A stretch of DNA of 64,000 nucleotides from Armatimonadaceae bacterium (GTDB lineage Bacteria > Armatimonadota > Armatimonadia > Armatimonadales > Armatimonadaceae): contig JAUJOK010000004.1 in NCBI GenBank assembly GCA_030447685.1, forward strand, positions 1-64,000, given 5' to 3'. The translations under genes and the position numbers were made by a program. The notes beneath the pieces were generated by a model that worked only from the letters and a program-made list of their open reading frames with translations, was not told the origin of the DNA and made no database searches. This document shows, piece after piece, positions 36,478-45,866 of the stretch (its first letter is position 1; each line of letters begins with the position of its first letter).

Positions 36478-37487
36478 TACAGTGTCACCACGTTCCCGGT
36501 CTCCCAGGATTCGATGACGGCTTCGATGATGCGCTGGACGTGCAGGGCGGCGGCACCCGAAGCGTCAATTTCGTCGGGCGACACCTTGGCGATGTTCTGC
36601 TCCACCCATTTACTGATGCGGCTGTTGAAGGTCTCGTTGAAGCCCATCATCCCGCCCAGATAGTCATACGTTTCGGTCTGACGGGAGAAGCGCGGATAGA
36701 AGGTCAGGTGCTCGCAGGCGTCTAAGAGCACGAAACGACCCTCGGAGCCGACCACTTCCAGCGTCTCCAGACCGTAGCTGCCCCCGGCATCGTAGCTGCC
36801 GGTCAGATGGCCGATGATGCCGTTTTTAAAAAGCAGATTGACCTGCACGTTCGACCAGCAGACGCGGCGGCCATCGGGGCCGTCCTTGCGTGGGCCGCGC
36901 TTGAAGAACGCCTGCACCTTTTCCACATCGCCGCCGTAGTAGCGCATGACATCGAGCGAATGCGGGTGGAGGGCGCGGATGTGGAACCACGGGGACGATT
37001 CATTGGGGTTATTGATCCACATGGTCATGTTGATGATGTTGATCTCGCCCAGCCGCCCGGCTTCGACCCACTCTTTGGCGCGCAGCGCAGCGGGGGTGAA
37101 GCGGTGGTTGAGGTTGATGCCGTAGCGCAGGTTTTTCTCGCGGGCGAGCGCCACCATCTCCTCAGCATGACCGATATTGTTGGAAATAGGCTTTTCACCG
37201 AGCACAGGAAGACCCGCCGCCAGAAGCTCCATCGTCGGCTCGTAGTGGTCACCGCCGTTTTCCGTACCGGCGGTAGCGACGCTCACGGCGTCTATCTTGA
37301 TGCCGCTCGCCAGCATCTCCTTCACTGACGTAAAGCCGGGGCAATTATAGCGCGTGGCGGCCTTGTCCGCCTTTTCTTTGATGATGTCACAGACCGCGAC
37401 AATAGTGCAGTCCGGGCGCTTCTCGTACACGCCTCCGTGTATGTTACCGATATTTCCCACACCGACGATTGCGACGTTCAAACTCAT
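36477..37487 (-). CDS. Gfo/Idh/MocA family dehydrogenase, tandem paralog
   Basis: 336 residues from ATG 37487; the frame is open to 37673 but that overlaps the sulfatase. NVAIVGVGNIGNIHGGVYEK is the nucleotide site and GEKPISNNIGHAEEM the conserved EKP region. RYGINLNHRFTPAALRAKEW matches its downstream neighbour. Seven bases separate it from sulfatase C. It probably oxidises the sugar released by the neighbouring hydrolases (inference). Confidence 0.88.
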   Translation of the reverse strand: MSLNVAIVGVGNIGNIHGGVYEKRPDCTIVAVCDIIKEKADKAATRYNCPGFTSVKEMLASGIKIDAVSVATAGTENGGDHYEPTMELLAAGLPVLGEKPISNNIGHAEEMVALAREKNLRYGINLNHRFTPAALRAKEWVEAGRLGEINIINMTMWINNPNESSPWFHIRALHPHSLDVMRYYGGDVEKVQAFFKRGPRKDGPDGRRVCWSNVQVNLLFKNGIIGHLTGSYDAGGSYGLETLEVVGSEGRFVLLDACEHLTFYPRFSRQTETYDYLGGMMGFNETFNSRISKWVEQNIAKVSPDEIDASGAAALHVQRIIEAVIESWETGNVVTL

Positions 37488-37494
37488 TTTAATC

Positions 37495-38889
37495 TCACTT
37501 TCTGGATTCGGCTTGCAGTTTCGCGGCCTGATTCGGGTCGCCGATATGGAGCGTGTCATAGGCCTGCTGCGAACTCTGGAACGGGCCGATGCCCTTATGG
37601 CCGTGCCAGTCGCCCTGATGATAGATGGGGTTAGGCAGTCCGGTCTCCTGCTCCCGCTTATTGATAAAGGCATCCATGCGGCCTTTCAGCAGCGTTACCA
37701 CGTCCCCATGGGTATCGGCCAGATTGTTGTTTTCGCCGGGGTCCTCGATCAGGTTGTACAGTTCGACCATCGGCTTGAAATGGAAGTCCGGCTCCAGAGC
37801 GACGATCAGCTTCCATTCCGGCGTGCGCCAGCCATGCTTACGCATCCAGGTGCATTCGGTGATATAGAATTCACTCGTATGCGACGCCGCTTCACCGCGC
37901 GCCATGTCCATTACGCTCGCGCCGTCGAACGCAATGTCGGTTTCGACCTCGGCCAGTTCCAGCAGGGTCGGCACCAGGTCTTTGTGCTGGTTATAGCCAC
38001 GCACCCGCTTGCCCGCCGCCACTTTGGGCGGGTAGCGCAGGATCAGGGGCACATGAAGGGTCTGGTCGTAAATGCCGTGGTGGTCGAACCAGCACTCGTG
38101 GTCGTACAGCGTTTCGCCATGGTCGGCGTTGAAGGCGACAATGGTCTCGTCGAGAATGCCGCGCGCATTCAGTGCCGTGAAAAGGGTCTGGATGCAGGCA
38201 TCCATATAGGCAATGGCCCCGTCGTACTGCGCGATGACATAGTCCTTGTCGGTGATTCCCGGCGGCATCCAGCTTACGAAAAAGTCGCGGAAGGGCTTGA
38301 AGTCCATCACCGGCTTCATGGATCTGTTTTTGGGGTCGCACTCGTTCCCGCCGTAGAACATTCGCTCATACGGTTCGGGCGGCAGATAAGGCGCGTGCGG
38401 GTCCATGTGACGCAGAAAGAGAAAGAAGGGCTTCTTCCCCGATGCCAGCCGGTCCAGCTCCGGAATCGCCTTTTCGTTCAGGTTCTGCGCCTTGGGGCTG
38501 CGGCCCGTGTTCCAGCTTCCCCAGCCCGCATAGTCCAGATAGGTGTCGAAGCCGCGCGAACTCGGGTTGCCGGTAAACCCGACGCAGGACGTGTCGTACC
38601 CGGCTTCGCGCAGGATTTCGGGCAGCGTCTGCACCTCCGGGCGCAGCGGCCCTTTATGACGCAGGGCGACTACCTGCGTGGAAAATACATCCATTCCGGT
38701 CAGCATCGAGCCGTAGGCGCTGGTGGTGGGAATGTGGGCGCTGTAGGTGTTCTCGAACAGCGTGCCTTCCTGCGCGAAGCGATCCAGATGCGGGGTAGTC
38801 AGCCTGGGGTAGCCATAGCAGCTCATGTGGTCAGCGCGCAGCGAGTCCACGCCCAGCAGCACGATATTAGGTCTCTTTTTTCGACGCAC
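37495..38889 (-). CDS. Sulfatase-fold hydrolase C, non-canonical active site
   Basis: 464 residues. Metal motifs: NIVLLGVDSLRADHMSCYGY, FLRHMDPHAPYLPP, AFNADHGETLYDHE. Where sulfatases have C-x-P-S-R this protein has T-T-S-A-Y (HIPTTSAYGSMLTG), so even the Pro and Ser are lost. It is the furthest diverged of the three in the block. No signal peptide is visible, so the substrate is likely intracellular. It begins the transcript that includes two dehydrogenases. Confidence 0.85.
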   Translation of the reverse strand: MRRKKRPNIVLLGVDSLRADHMSCYGYPRLTTPHLDRFAQEGTLFENTYSAHIPTTSAYGSMLTGMDVFSTQVVALRHKGPLRPEVQTLPEILREAGYDTSCVGFTGNPSSRGFDTYLDYAGWGSWNTGRSPKAQNLNEKAIPELDRLASGKKPFFLFLRHMDPHAPYLPPEPYERMFYGGNECDPKNRSMKPVMDFKPFRDFFVSWMPPGITDKDYVIAQYDGAIAYMDACIQTLFTALNARGILDETIVAFNADHGETLYDHECWFDHHGIYDQTLHVPLILRYPPKVAAGKRVRGYNQHKDLVPTLLELAEVETDIAFDGASVMDMARGEAASHTSEFYITECTWMRKHGWRTPEWKLIVALEPDFHFKPMVELYNLIEDPGENNNLADTHGDVVTLLKGRMDAFINKREQETGLPNPIYHQGDWHGHKGIGPFQSSQQAYDTLHIGDPNQAAKLQAESRK

Positions 38890-38934
38890 TTAATATTCTC
38901 CTGAAAGCGACAGGGGGAGAGGTGAGCCTCAGAT

Positions 38935-39330
38935 TTATCCGCCAGCGCGCTTTACCTTCCACCCGTGGCGGGCAAGTTCCTGCGCCAGTGAATCGGCATG
39001 GTCGCCCTGTATCTCGATGACGCCGTCCTTGACCGTTCCCCCGGAGCCGCACTTCTTTTTAAGCTGCGCGCAAAGTTCGGCCAATTGCGCGGAGGGCAGC
39101 GGAACGCCCGTGACCAGAGTCACTCCTTTGCCTTTGCGGCCTTTGGTTTCGCGACCGACACGAACGGTACCGTCCGCAGTTGCGGCGGCGACGGCAGTGG
39201 CGGCAGCAGGCCCGCTTTGAGGACAGGCGCAGTGGGTCAGGGGCCGCTCACAGGCGGGGCACATCCGGCCCTGCTCCGTGGAGTAGACAAGCCCGCCGCT
39301 GTTCGTTCCCGCTCGTCTCTGCTTGTTCAT
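38935..39330 (-). CDS. yciH: SUI1/YciH-family translation initiation factor-like protein
   Basis: 131 residues. The C-terminal SUI1 domain is clear: GRKGKGVTLVTGVPLPSAQLAELCAQLKKKCGSGGTVKDGVIEIQGDHADSLAQELARHGWKVKRAGG. An N-terminal CPACERPLTHCACPQ could bind zinc, as in several bacterial YciH proteins, which are thought to affect start-site fidelity. The middle is Ala-rich linker. ATG 39330 chosen; the frame extends to 39372. Confidence 0.9.
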   Translation of the reverse strand: MNKQRRAGTNSGGLVYSTEQGRMCPACERPLTHCACPQSGPAAATAVAAATADGTVRVGRETKGRKGKGVTLVTGVPLPSAQLAELCAQLKKKCGSGGTVKDGVIEIQGDHADSLAQELARHGWKVKRAGG

Positions 39331-39334
39331 GATT

Positions 39335-41236
39335 TCAGCGCGCGGCGGCGGAGCGGGTTCTGCTTCCGCCACCGATAAGCGTTACTACCGAGCGCGGCGG
39401 CAGGGTGATGGTCAGCCGCCCGGCCCGGTCTACACGCTCCCGGACGGCCATCGGCTTGCGCGGCGCGACCGCATAGCGGCGCACGACGGAAACCGCTGCG
39501 CCGGGCGGCAGGCCCGAAATAATCGCCTTGCCCGCGCCGACCGGGTTGACCAGCAGCACGGAAAAACGCCCCGGCTGCGGGCCGACCGAAGCCAGCGCGC
39601 GCAGATCATCGTTATCGGAGACCGCCGATGCGATTTTCGCTCCCGGAGGCAGCGCATCTTCCATCTGCTCGATGGTGAAGAAGACGGGGTACGGGCTGGT
39701 TCCCTCGCGATTGACCAGTGGATAGTTGTTCTGGTAGGTCCAGTAGTGCATCAGGGACGCGCCGCTCAGCCGCAGCGTCTTCTCGTAAGCCAGCGCCGTC
39801 CGCAGCGCGTTTTCCCACGAGGCCCAGGGGTCGGGGGCCTGCCAGAGCTGGGCGTCATGCCCCGCCTCAGTGCACCAGACCGGCTTTTTGTACTTGCGGC
39901 CCATCGCCGCGATTTCGGCATAGCGGGCGTCCGGCACGCCCAATGCGTCCCAGGAATGAAAGGCAAGCGGGCCAAGGTAGGGCGCGAGCGACCTGTCCTC
40001 AAGCTGCGGGCGGGCATACGCGGCAAAGGCCGCCCCGTTCGCCGTATCGCCGACCAGAAACTTGGTTTTCAGGCCCAGCGCCCTAAAGCGCGGCCCCGCC
40101 TGCCGGATAAAGGCCGCCATCTCCGCCGGGCTGAATTTGAAGTTGACGCCGATGTCCGGCTCGTTGAAAGAGAAATAGTCCACGGTGACGCCGTATTTGT
40201 CGCGCGCGCGGTGACGAGAAATTGCGCGACAGCCTCGATACAATCGTTGTACCTTTCCGGCGGCAGCCTGCGGCCCATCTCCTCCGGCTTCCCGCCGATC
40301 ATCCAGGCCGGACCTTCCCACACCGCTGCGGCAATCGGTATCTTGCGCCGCGCCATCTGCTGCATCTGGAGAAGGGCCGCATGCGCCTGCGCCTCGTCCC
40401 GATACACGCCTTTTTCCGGTGTCCACCGATCCAGCGGTATGGCGACGCGGGCATGAACGACACGCAGATGCTTCAGGTTGTACGTTCCGACGGCATCCAT
40501 CGGATCGGTCGCGCCGTAGCGGGGCTGGGCAAAGTTGCCGCCGAAGCCCTCCAGCGTCTGCCGGGTGTCCTTCAAACGCACCGTCACCCGCGCCGCGCCG
40601 AGCGGGTTCTGCTGCGCCGCCAGCGCGATCAGTTCATCCGCCGTTTTAGTCTTGCCGAAGCTGACCACGGACAGGCCGCCGACTTCCACCGTCTGCGGGC
40701 CGAAGGCGAAACGCAGCGACACCATCGCCTCGCCGGGCTGATAGGCTTCGACTGCCGTGAACGGAACCAGAACCCGTTTTCCAGGTTCCCGCGTTTTCGC
40801 GCCGACCACGCCCTGTGTCGCCGACTTCGTCCACGGGTTCTGAGTGCGCTCGAAAGGAACCCGTCCGTGCCGCGCCCTTACCCCTGCCGCCGCGCCGCAT
40901 ACGTAGAACGATGCTAACAGCGCATCTCCCTTTGCCACGGGCATTGTGATGGGCATAGTCAGTTGTGTCGCGTTGGTTTCCGGGGCATTGGCGCGGACGA
41001 CCACACGCAGCGCCTTCGAGAAGGGCTGCCCCGTCACCGGCACGACCTGCGCCGTTGCCCGTGTCCTTTCCAGCCCCGACAGCAGTTGTCAGCAGCGCCT
41101 CGGCGGGCAGCACTTTCTTCCCGCCGCCCGGCATATTGTTCTGCGCCCGGCACGGCGCGAGCGCAATCGCAGCCATCAAGATCAGGGCAAAAAGCGACAG
41201 GAAAATATTTCGGGGAACGCACGAAACAGCCGTCAT
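39335..41236 (-). pseudogene. GH30-like secreted glycoside hydrolase, two apparent frameshifts
   Basis: Read from ATG 41236: signal peptide (SLFALILMAAIALAPCRAQ), a frame change near 41080, a beta-rich carbohydrate-binding-like part (QVVPVTGQPFSKALRVVVRANAPETN...FYVCGAAAG), then the barrel: DTRQTLEGFGGNFAQPRYG, a second change near 40205 in a GC repeat, DYFSFNEPDIGVNFKFSP with the Asn-Glu-Pro acid/base, and KPVWCTEAGHD with the likely nucleophile Glu. GFGG and NEP are hallmarks of GH30 and related clan-A families. The C-terminal beta sandwich is complete. Both key Glu residues remain, so errors are more likely than decay. Confidence 0.7.
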
Positions 41237-41370
41237 AACGTCTCCTCAATCCGCAGTTCGTCGGGGATGGGGAAAGCAGGCGATTCGCCCGCCAGGGTAT
41301 TCTTATTGTACCCGCGCCCGCCGACGCAGGATACCTGTTTTCGCCGGAGAACCGCAGTCTCCGCAGGCTT

Positions 41371-42210
41371 GGGAGTACCTAACTTAGCGGTGGTAGAAAC
41401 TCCATGAGCGTTGGCTTGAGCTTGGGGTGGCGCTACAACCGCAATCGTCTGCGGTTGTAGCAGTAGACAAAGAGCCAAAACGCTTGACGCAGCGACTCGA
41501 CTTTGCGGCAGAAGCAGCGGCTCCTTCGGGCAAGACGGGCCAGGTAATGGCGGATGTCCGCATTGACCGCCTCCACGCTGTAGGTCTGGCGCTTGTCTTC
41601 ATGCGCTTCGTGCTTGCCGTTGTAGTAGAGCAGCGTGGGATACGTGTTCAAGCCGTCACTATAGAACTGCTGACAGGTGCGCGGCACCTGATCCACTACG
41701 GGTTGCAGGGTATCGAAGGTGCGTTCTTCGACTACTGCCCAGCCCACGATGCAGCGCGTGAGGCGATCCACAGCAGTGGCTATGTAGACCCAGCGTTTTT
41801 TTCGCCCTTTCTGGCACCGACAAAGACGTGCAACTCATCGAGTTCTACCGTCTGGCATGCGCCCAGCCCAGGATCATCTGTCGGCAAAGTAGCCTGAGCT
41901 GTCCGCTCCAGCGCGTTCTGGTGAGCGGCCAGCCAGTTCGCTACGGACTGCGCGTTGACCGACAGCAGTCGCGCGATGCGCCGCAGCGACAGTCCCTCCA
42001 CATGCAGAGCGACTGCCTGCTGCCGCACCGACAGTGGATAGCCATGCACCATCGGCTCGGGGGTGTAGACCTTATGACAGTCCTGGCAGCGATAGCGCTG
42101 GCTGCCACAGCGGTTTTTGCCCCACTTGGCCTGGCGCTTGTCACTGCCACACTGCAGACAGGAGGCGGTAAGCATGCCTAAAGTATACCACTGCTATGTT
42201 AGGTACTCCC
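41371..42210 (-). mobile_element. IS1-family insertion sequence, complete, with target duplication
   Basis: 840 bp. The ends match as inverted repeats: GGGAGTACCTAACTTAGC on the left and, read inward from the right, GGGAGTACCTAACATAGC, continuing with GGTGGTA and AGTGGTA. CAGGCTT is found directly outside both ends (41364-41370 and 42211-42217), a seven-base target duplication. It is inserted upstream of the 42.3-kb gene and may affect its promoter. Confidence 0.9.
41433..42175 (-). CDS. IS1-family transposase (InsA and InsB joined by -1 frameshift)
   Basis: InsA-like part from ATG 42175: four-Cys zinc ribbon (CLQCGSDKRQAKWGKNRCGSQRYRCQDC), then the helix-turn-helix LSLRRIARLLSVNAQSVANW and the first catalytic Asp (VELDELHVFVG). 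It terminates at ARKGEKNAGST. Around 41795-41801 the heptamer A AAA AAC allows -1 slippage into the second frame, which gives KKRWVYIATAVDRLTR, Asp in YSDGLNTY and Glu in YSVEAVNADIRHYLARL. This is the known IS1 mechanism; the transposase appears intact. Confidence 0.85.
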
Positions 42211-42269
42211 CAGGCTTCTGTTTCCGCAATGGCCCGTTTTCCGCAAGTAATGAAATGGAGGTTTTCACT

Positions 42270-42707
42270 ATGCAGTGTACGATCACGATTGAAGGCAAAC
42301 AGTTCGAACGCGGGCGCGCTCTGTTTCCGGCCTGGCAGATGCCGCTGCTGCCGGAGCAAGAACCGTCCGAGGGACGCCTGCCCCTGCGCGCTCTTATCAC
42401 GCACATCGTTCATGAAGAGGTCGCCGCCTTTCGTGAGCGGCAGGAACGGCGTTTGACGGTCGAGGCGCTGACGCAGACGCAGATCGGGGCAGGCGCAGCG
42501 AAGGGCAAAATCGCTATGGGCGGAAGCGACGCCGCCGTTCCGGAGGTGGATACGCAGGCCGCCGTGGACGCCGCGCTGCTCGCCTTCGAAGATGGGCTGT
42601 ACTATGTGTTCGTGGACGATGCCCAGCAGCAGAGCTTGGACGATGAGGTTCACCTGCGCCCGGACAGCCGCGTGACGTTCCTGCGCCTGGCACTGGCGGG
42701 AGGTTAA
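42270..42707 (+). CDS. Small conserved companion of the DUF4132 protein
   Basis: 145 residues, not assigned to a named family. ATG 42270 has GGAGG seven bases upstream; the frame runs in from inside the IS1 element but that part is not coding. The N-terminus MQCTITIEGKQFERGRALFP and the acidic C-terminus (ALLAFEDGLYYVFVDDAQQQSLDDEVHLRPDSRVTFLRLALAGG) look globular. The ribosome site of the DUF4132 gene overlaps its stop, so the two are likely cotranslated. Confidence 0.6.
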   Translation: MQCTITIEGKQFERGRALFPAWQMPLLPEQEPSEGRLPLRALITHIVHEEVAAFRERQERRLTVEALTQTQIGAGAAKGKIAMGGSDAAVPEVDTQAAVDAALLAFEDGLYYVFVDDAQQQSLDDEVHLRPDSRVTFLRLALAGG

Positions 42708-43261
42708 AGCGATGTTGAACCCCGAACGCGCGCAGGTGCGGCTGAAAGGAATTTGCGGTCAAGGACAGCCTGGGCCGACGGCTGGAGCGGATCAAGACGC
42801 TGCCGGATGCTGGTCGGAACATCGCCTTTGCAATGCACGACCGCGATGAAACCGGCAAGCCTCTGGGCAATAATTTCGGATACGAACAGCGTAACGAGAT
42901 CAAGGCACAGTCGCCTGAAGCTCGATATGCTGGACGAAGCGGAACGAGGACTGCTTTTTGCGGCCCTGTTCCCGGCTATCGCCCCCACCGTGGAACAGGC
43001 ATGGCAGCTTATGAAGCGGCTGCCCTACCAGATCGGGTATCAGCGCAAAGCGTTCCGTGCACCCTCCGCGCCGGAAGCGAGCGTCACGGCGCGCGCACAA
43101 TGGCTGGAATCGCTGCTATCTTTAGTGGGCAGCTACGAGGAGCAGGACATCGCCTGGCTGGCCGCCTGGGCCGCCTATCTGGGCTGGAACGCCGATACCC
43201 TGGGTATCCTCTTCGCCGCCACTATTGAGGCGGGCGGGCCGGAGGAGAGACCGTCCGGGAA

Positions 43262-44998
43262 ATGCTGCTTGCCTCGGCGCGTGGGGAGCACGAGATCGGC
43301 GCGATGGGCCGCCATGTCGTGCGCGGCCTGCTGCTCCCGTCCCGGCCCGACGGCTGGGAGTTCGTGGAAAAGCTGCTGCTGGCGGCTCAGCGTCAGGAGG
43401 GACTGCGCCAGTATATTCTGGAGACTATCGACGAGTGCCACCCGGACGCTTTCCGCAGGATGCTGCGTCTACTGGTGGAGCACGACCTGACTCGCTTCAG
43501 CGCCACCATCCGTGCTATAGATACCTGGTTTGGTTTCGGCTACGAGGCCCTGAATGCGCGCGAATGCAACCAGACGATCACGCACACCCTGCGCTTTCTG
43601 GCAGACCCGGCGGCGCGTCAGGAGGCGATAGCGGGCGCGGACGCGCAGGCCGTCTATCTGGCGCTGTGGGCGAGCGCGTTCGAGGACGCCCCGGCAACAA
43701 TTCCTTGCGCCCAGGCCCTGCTAACGGACGCACTTGCCGAGCGGCGCTTCGCCGGGGCGCATCTGCTGGCGCAGATCGGGCTGCCGGAGGCGAAGCAGGC
43801 CCTCCTTCCCGCGCTGGAGGACGCCGACCTGCGCGTGGTGGCGCGGGCTTTCCTGGGATCGCAGGGAGTGGACGAGAGGCTCACGGACAGCGACCTGTTC
43901 GAGCGCCTGGAACGCGCGCTGCCCCGCTTCCCGCGCAAGGAGCAGACGCTCAGCGCCATCGTCTGGCCCTGGATGACGCTGTCTGTCAGTCAATCCGACA
44001 TCGCGGATACTCTGGGACATCGTCTCGGCGCGCGTTCTCCCCAGCGACTTATCCCCTACCTGCCCCTGATGACCTCCTACGCGCGCGGCAGCGTCGTGGA
44101 GATGCTGGCGAAGACGACCGAGTGGGATACGCAGACGCGCGACACGCTTTTCGCCCTGGTCGGCGATACGACCGAATGGGTGCGCGAAAAAGCGGTCCAG
44201 GCCATTTCCCGCTGCGCCATCACCGAAACGGAAGCCGCAAACATGGAGCGTCTTCTTACCCGCAAGGCGGGCGACCTGCGCCGCAGTGTCATTTCGCTTC
44301 TACTGAACCAGACGGACGAGGCCGCCTTGACCAGCGCCGCGCGCCTGCTGGACGATAAGAACCCGCTGCCGCGCCAGGCCGGGCTGGAAATCCTCGCGCA
44401 GATGAGCAAAGCGGAGCGCGCGCCCGACGCCTGCCGCGACCGCGCGCGCTCCTACCGGCAGAAACGGCCCGAAGCTGCCGAGACGGAAGCCAATCTTCTG
44501 GACGCGATTCTTGATGCGGAGCGCGCGGTCCCGACGCTGGACAACGCGCTGGGTCTGCTGGACCCGGCGCGGCGTACCCCGCCGACGCCGCCCCGCCGGA
44601 TCGAGGGCCTGGCGCTTGTCACCGAAGCCGCCGCCGCCTGTGTGAAGGCGCTGGACGAGTTGATCCACAGCCATCGGGAAACGCCCGTCGATGTGAAAAG
44701 CTGGAACGGCGCCACCGAAGAAGTCCTGTTGGGCAATATGAAGTATAGCTGGCTGTTTCCCTCGCCGAACCACGCTGCGCCGCTGGAGGAGGACATTGCC
44801 CGCCTGCCGCTGCGCGAGGTCTGGGAAACCTGGTGGAACGAGCGCCCGCCCGCCCTGCGCGACGCCGACGGCTTCGAGCTGCTGCGCGCCTCGGTCAACC
44901 ATGCCAGCGTTCACGGCAAAGATATGCGCTACAAGGATATTCTGGAACGGATATTTCCGTGGCTGCTCCGCCTCCATCCTCCGAAGAACGCCGCCTGA
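43262..44998 (+). CDS. DUF4132 locus, second large frame piece
   Basis: The longest uninterrupted piece of the central HEAT-like part. It contains repeated helix pairs such as LLTDALAERRFAGAHLLAQIGLPEAKQALLPALEDADLRVVAR and TRKAGDLRRSVISLLL. It ends at the in-frame TGA, after which the same frame continues. Part of the single locus at 42712-47585. Confidence 0.6.
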   Translation: MLLASARGEHEIGAMGRHVVRGLLLPSRPDGWEFVEKLLLAAQRQEGLRQYILETIDECHPDAFRRMLRLLVEHDLTRFSATIRAIDTWFGFGYEALNARECNQTITHTLRFLADPAARQEAIAGADAQAVYLALWASAFEDAPATIPCAQALLTDALAERRFAGAHLLAQIGLPEAKQALLPALEDADLRVVARAFLGSQGVDERLTDSDLFERLERALPRFPRKEQTLSAIVWPWMTLSVSQSDIADTLGHRLGARSPQRLIPYLPLMTSYARGSVVEMLAKTTEWDTQTRDTLFALVGDTTEWVREKAVQAISRCAITETEAANMERLLTRKAGDLRRSVISLLLNQTDEAALTSAARLLDDKNPLPRQAGLEILAQMSKAERAPDACRDRARSYRQKRPEAAETEANLLDAILDAERAVPTLDNALGLLDPARRTPPTPPRRIEGLALVTEAAAACVKALDELIHSHRETPVDVKSWNGATEEVLLGNMKYSWLFPSPNHAAPLEEDIARLPLREVWETWWNERPPALRDADGFELLRASVNHASVHGKDMRYKDILERIFPWLLRLHPPKNAA

Positions 44999-45866
44999 TT
45001 TCTTATAGACGCCATCGAGGAGATACTTGCGACCACGCCGCAGGACCTGCTGGAGCGCGCGCCCAAACCCGATGCCTACTACGATGGCGGCTGGCGCAGC
45101 AATCATAAGCGGCTCGCCTGGCTGGACCTTGCCCGGCAGTACCGCGCGCTGTATCCGGCGGAATGGACGGACACCGATCATGTTCGCCTGTACGGCCTGC
45201 TGCGCTGGATGGACGAGCCGGGAACCAAAATCCCCCGCTACCGCGCGCAGCTTGAGGAGGTTCTTCTGGCGTACGCGGCGGGCGGCGCGACCGAGGCCGA
45301 CCTGTATGACCAGCTACTCGGTCCGCGCTTCGGGCGTTATTCGGGCTTCGAGGAGCTGCGGACGCTGTCCGGGCGCAAAGGCTCGCCGCTTTTAGAGAAG
45401 CACCCGGCCCTGAAAGAGATCGTGCAGCGCTGCCGGGAGCGCATCATCGCCGTCGAATTGGAGCGGGGCGACCTGCCCACGGCGGCCTCGGAACCGGCGC
45501 GCAGTCTGCGCTACGCGGGCGGGCTGGATACGGTCGTGCGGCTGATGCAGGCGCTGGGTCAAGCGCGCTTGTGCGCGGCTGGAACTACGACGGCCAGGGG
45601 AAGGCGGCCACCTTCAGCCACCTTACCCGTGTCACTTTCCCCGCCCCGTCCGACACCCCCGAAGCCTTTGCCGAGCGTGTGCGGGCGGCGAAGATATCCG
45701 AAAAACGGCTTTTGGAACTGGCCTTTACGCGCCGCAGTGGACGCCACATCGAGCACACGCTGGGCTGGCCGGAGTTTGCGGAGGCGGTCGCAATTGGATT
45801 CACGCGCACACCAAAGACCAGCAGTGGAGCGTCGAGCCGGAGATTCGGGAAACGTGGACGGCGCAG

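Noticed and set aside
44996-44998. In-frame TGA of the DUF4132 gene as a second selenocysteine
   Set aside because: No U-x-x-C or redox context and no suitable hairpin at the required distance; paired indels explain it better.
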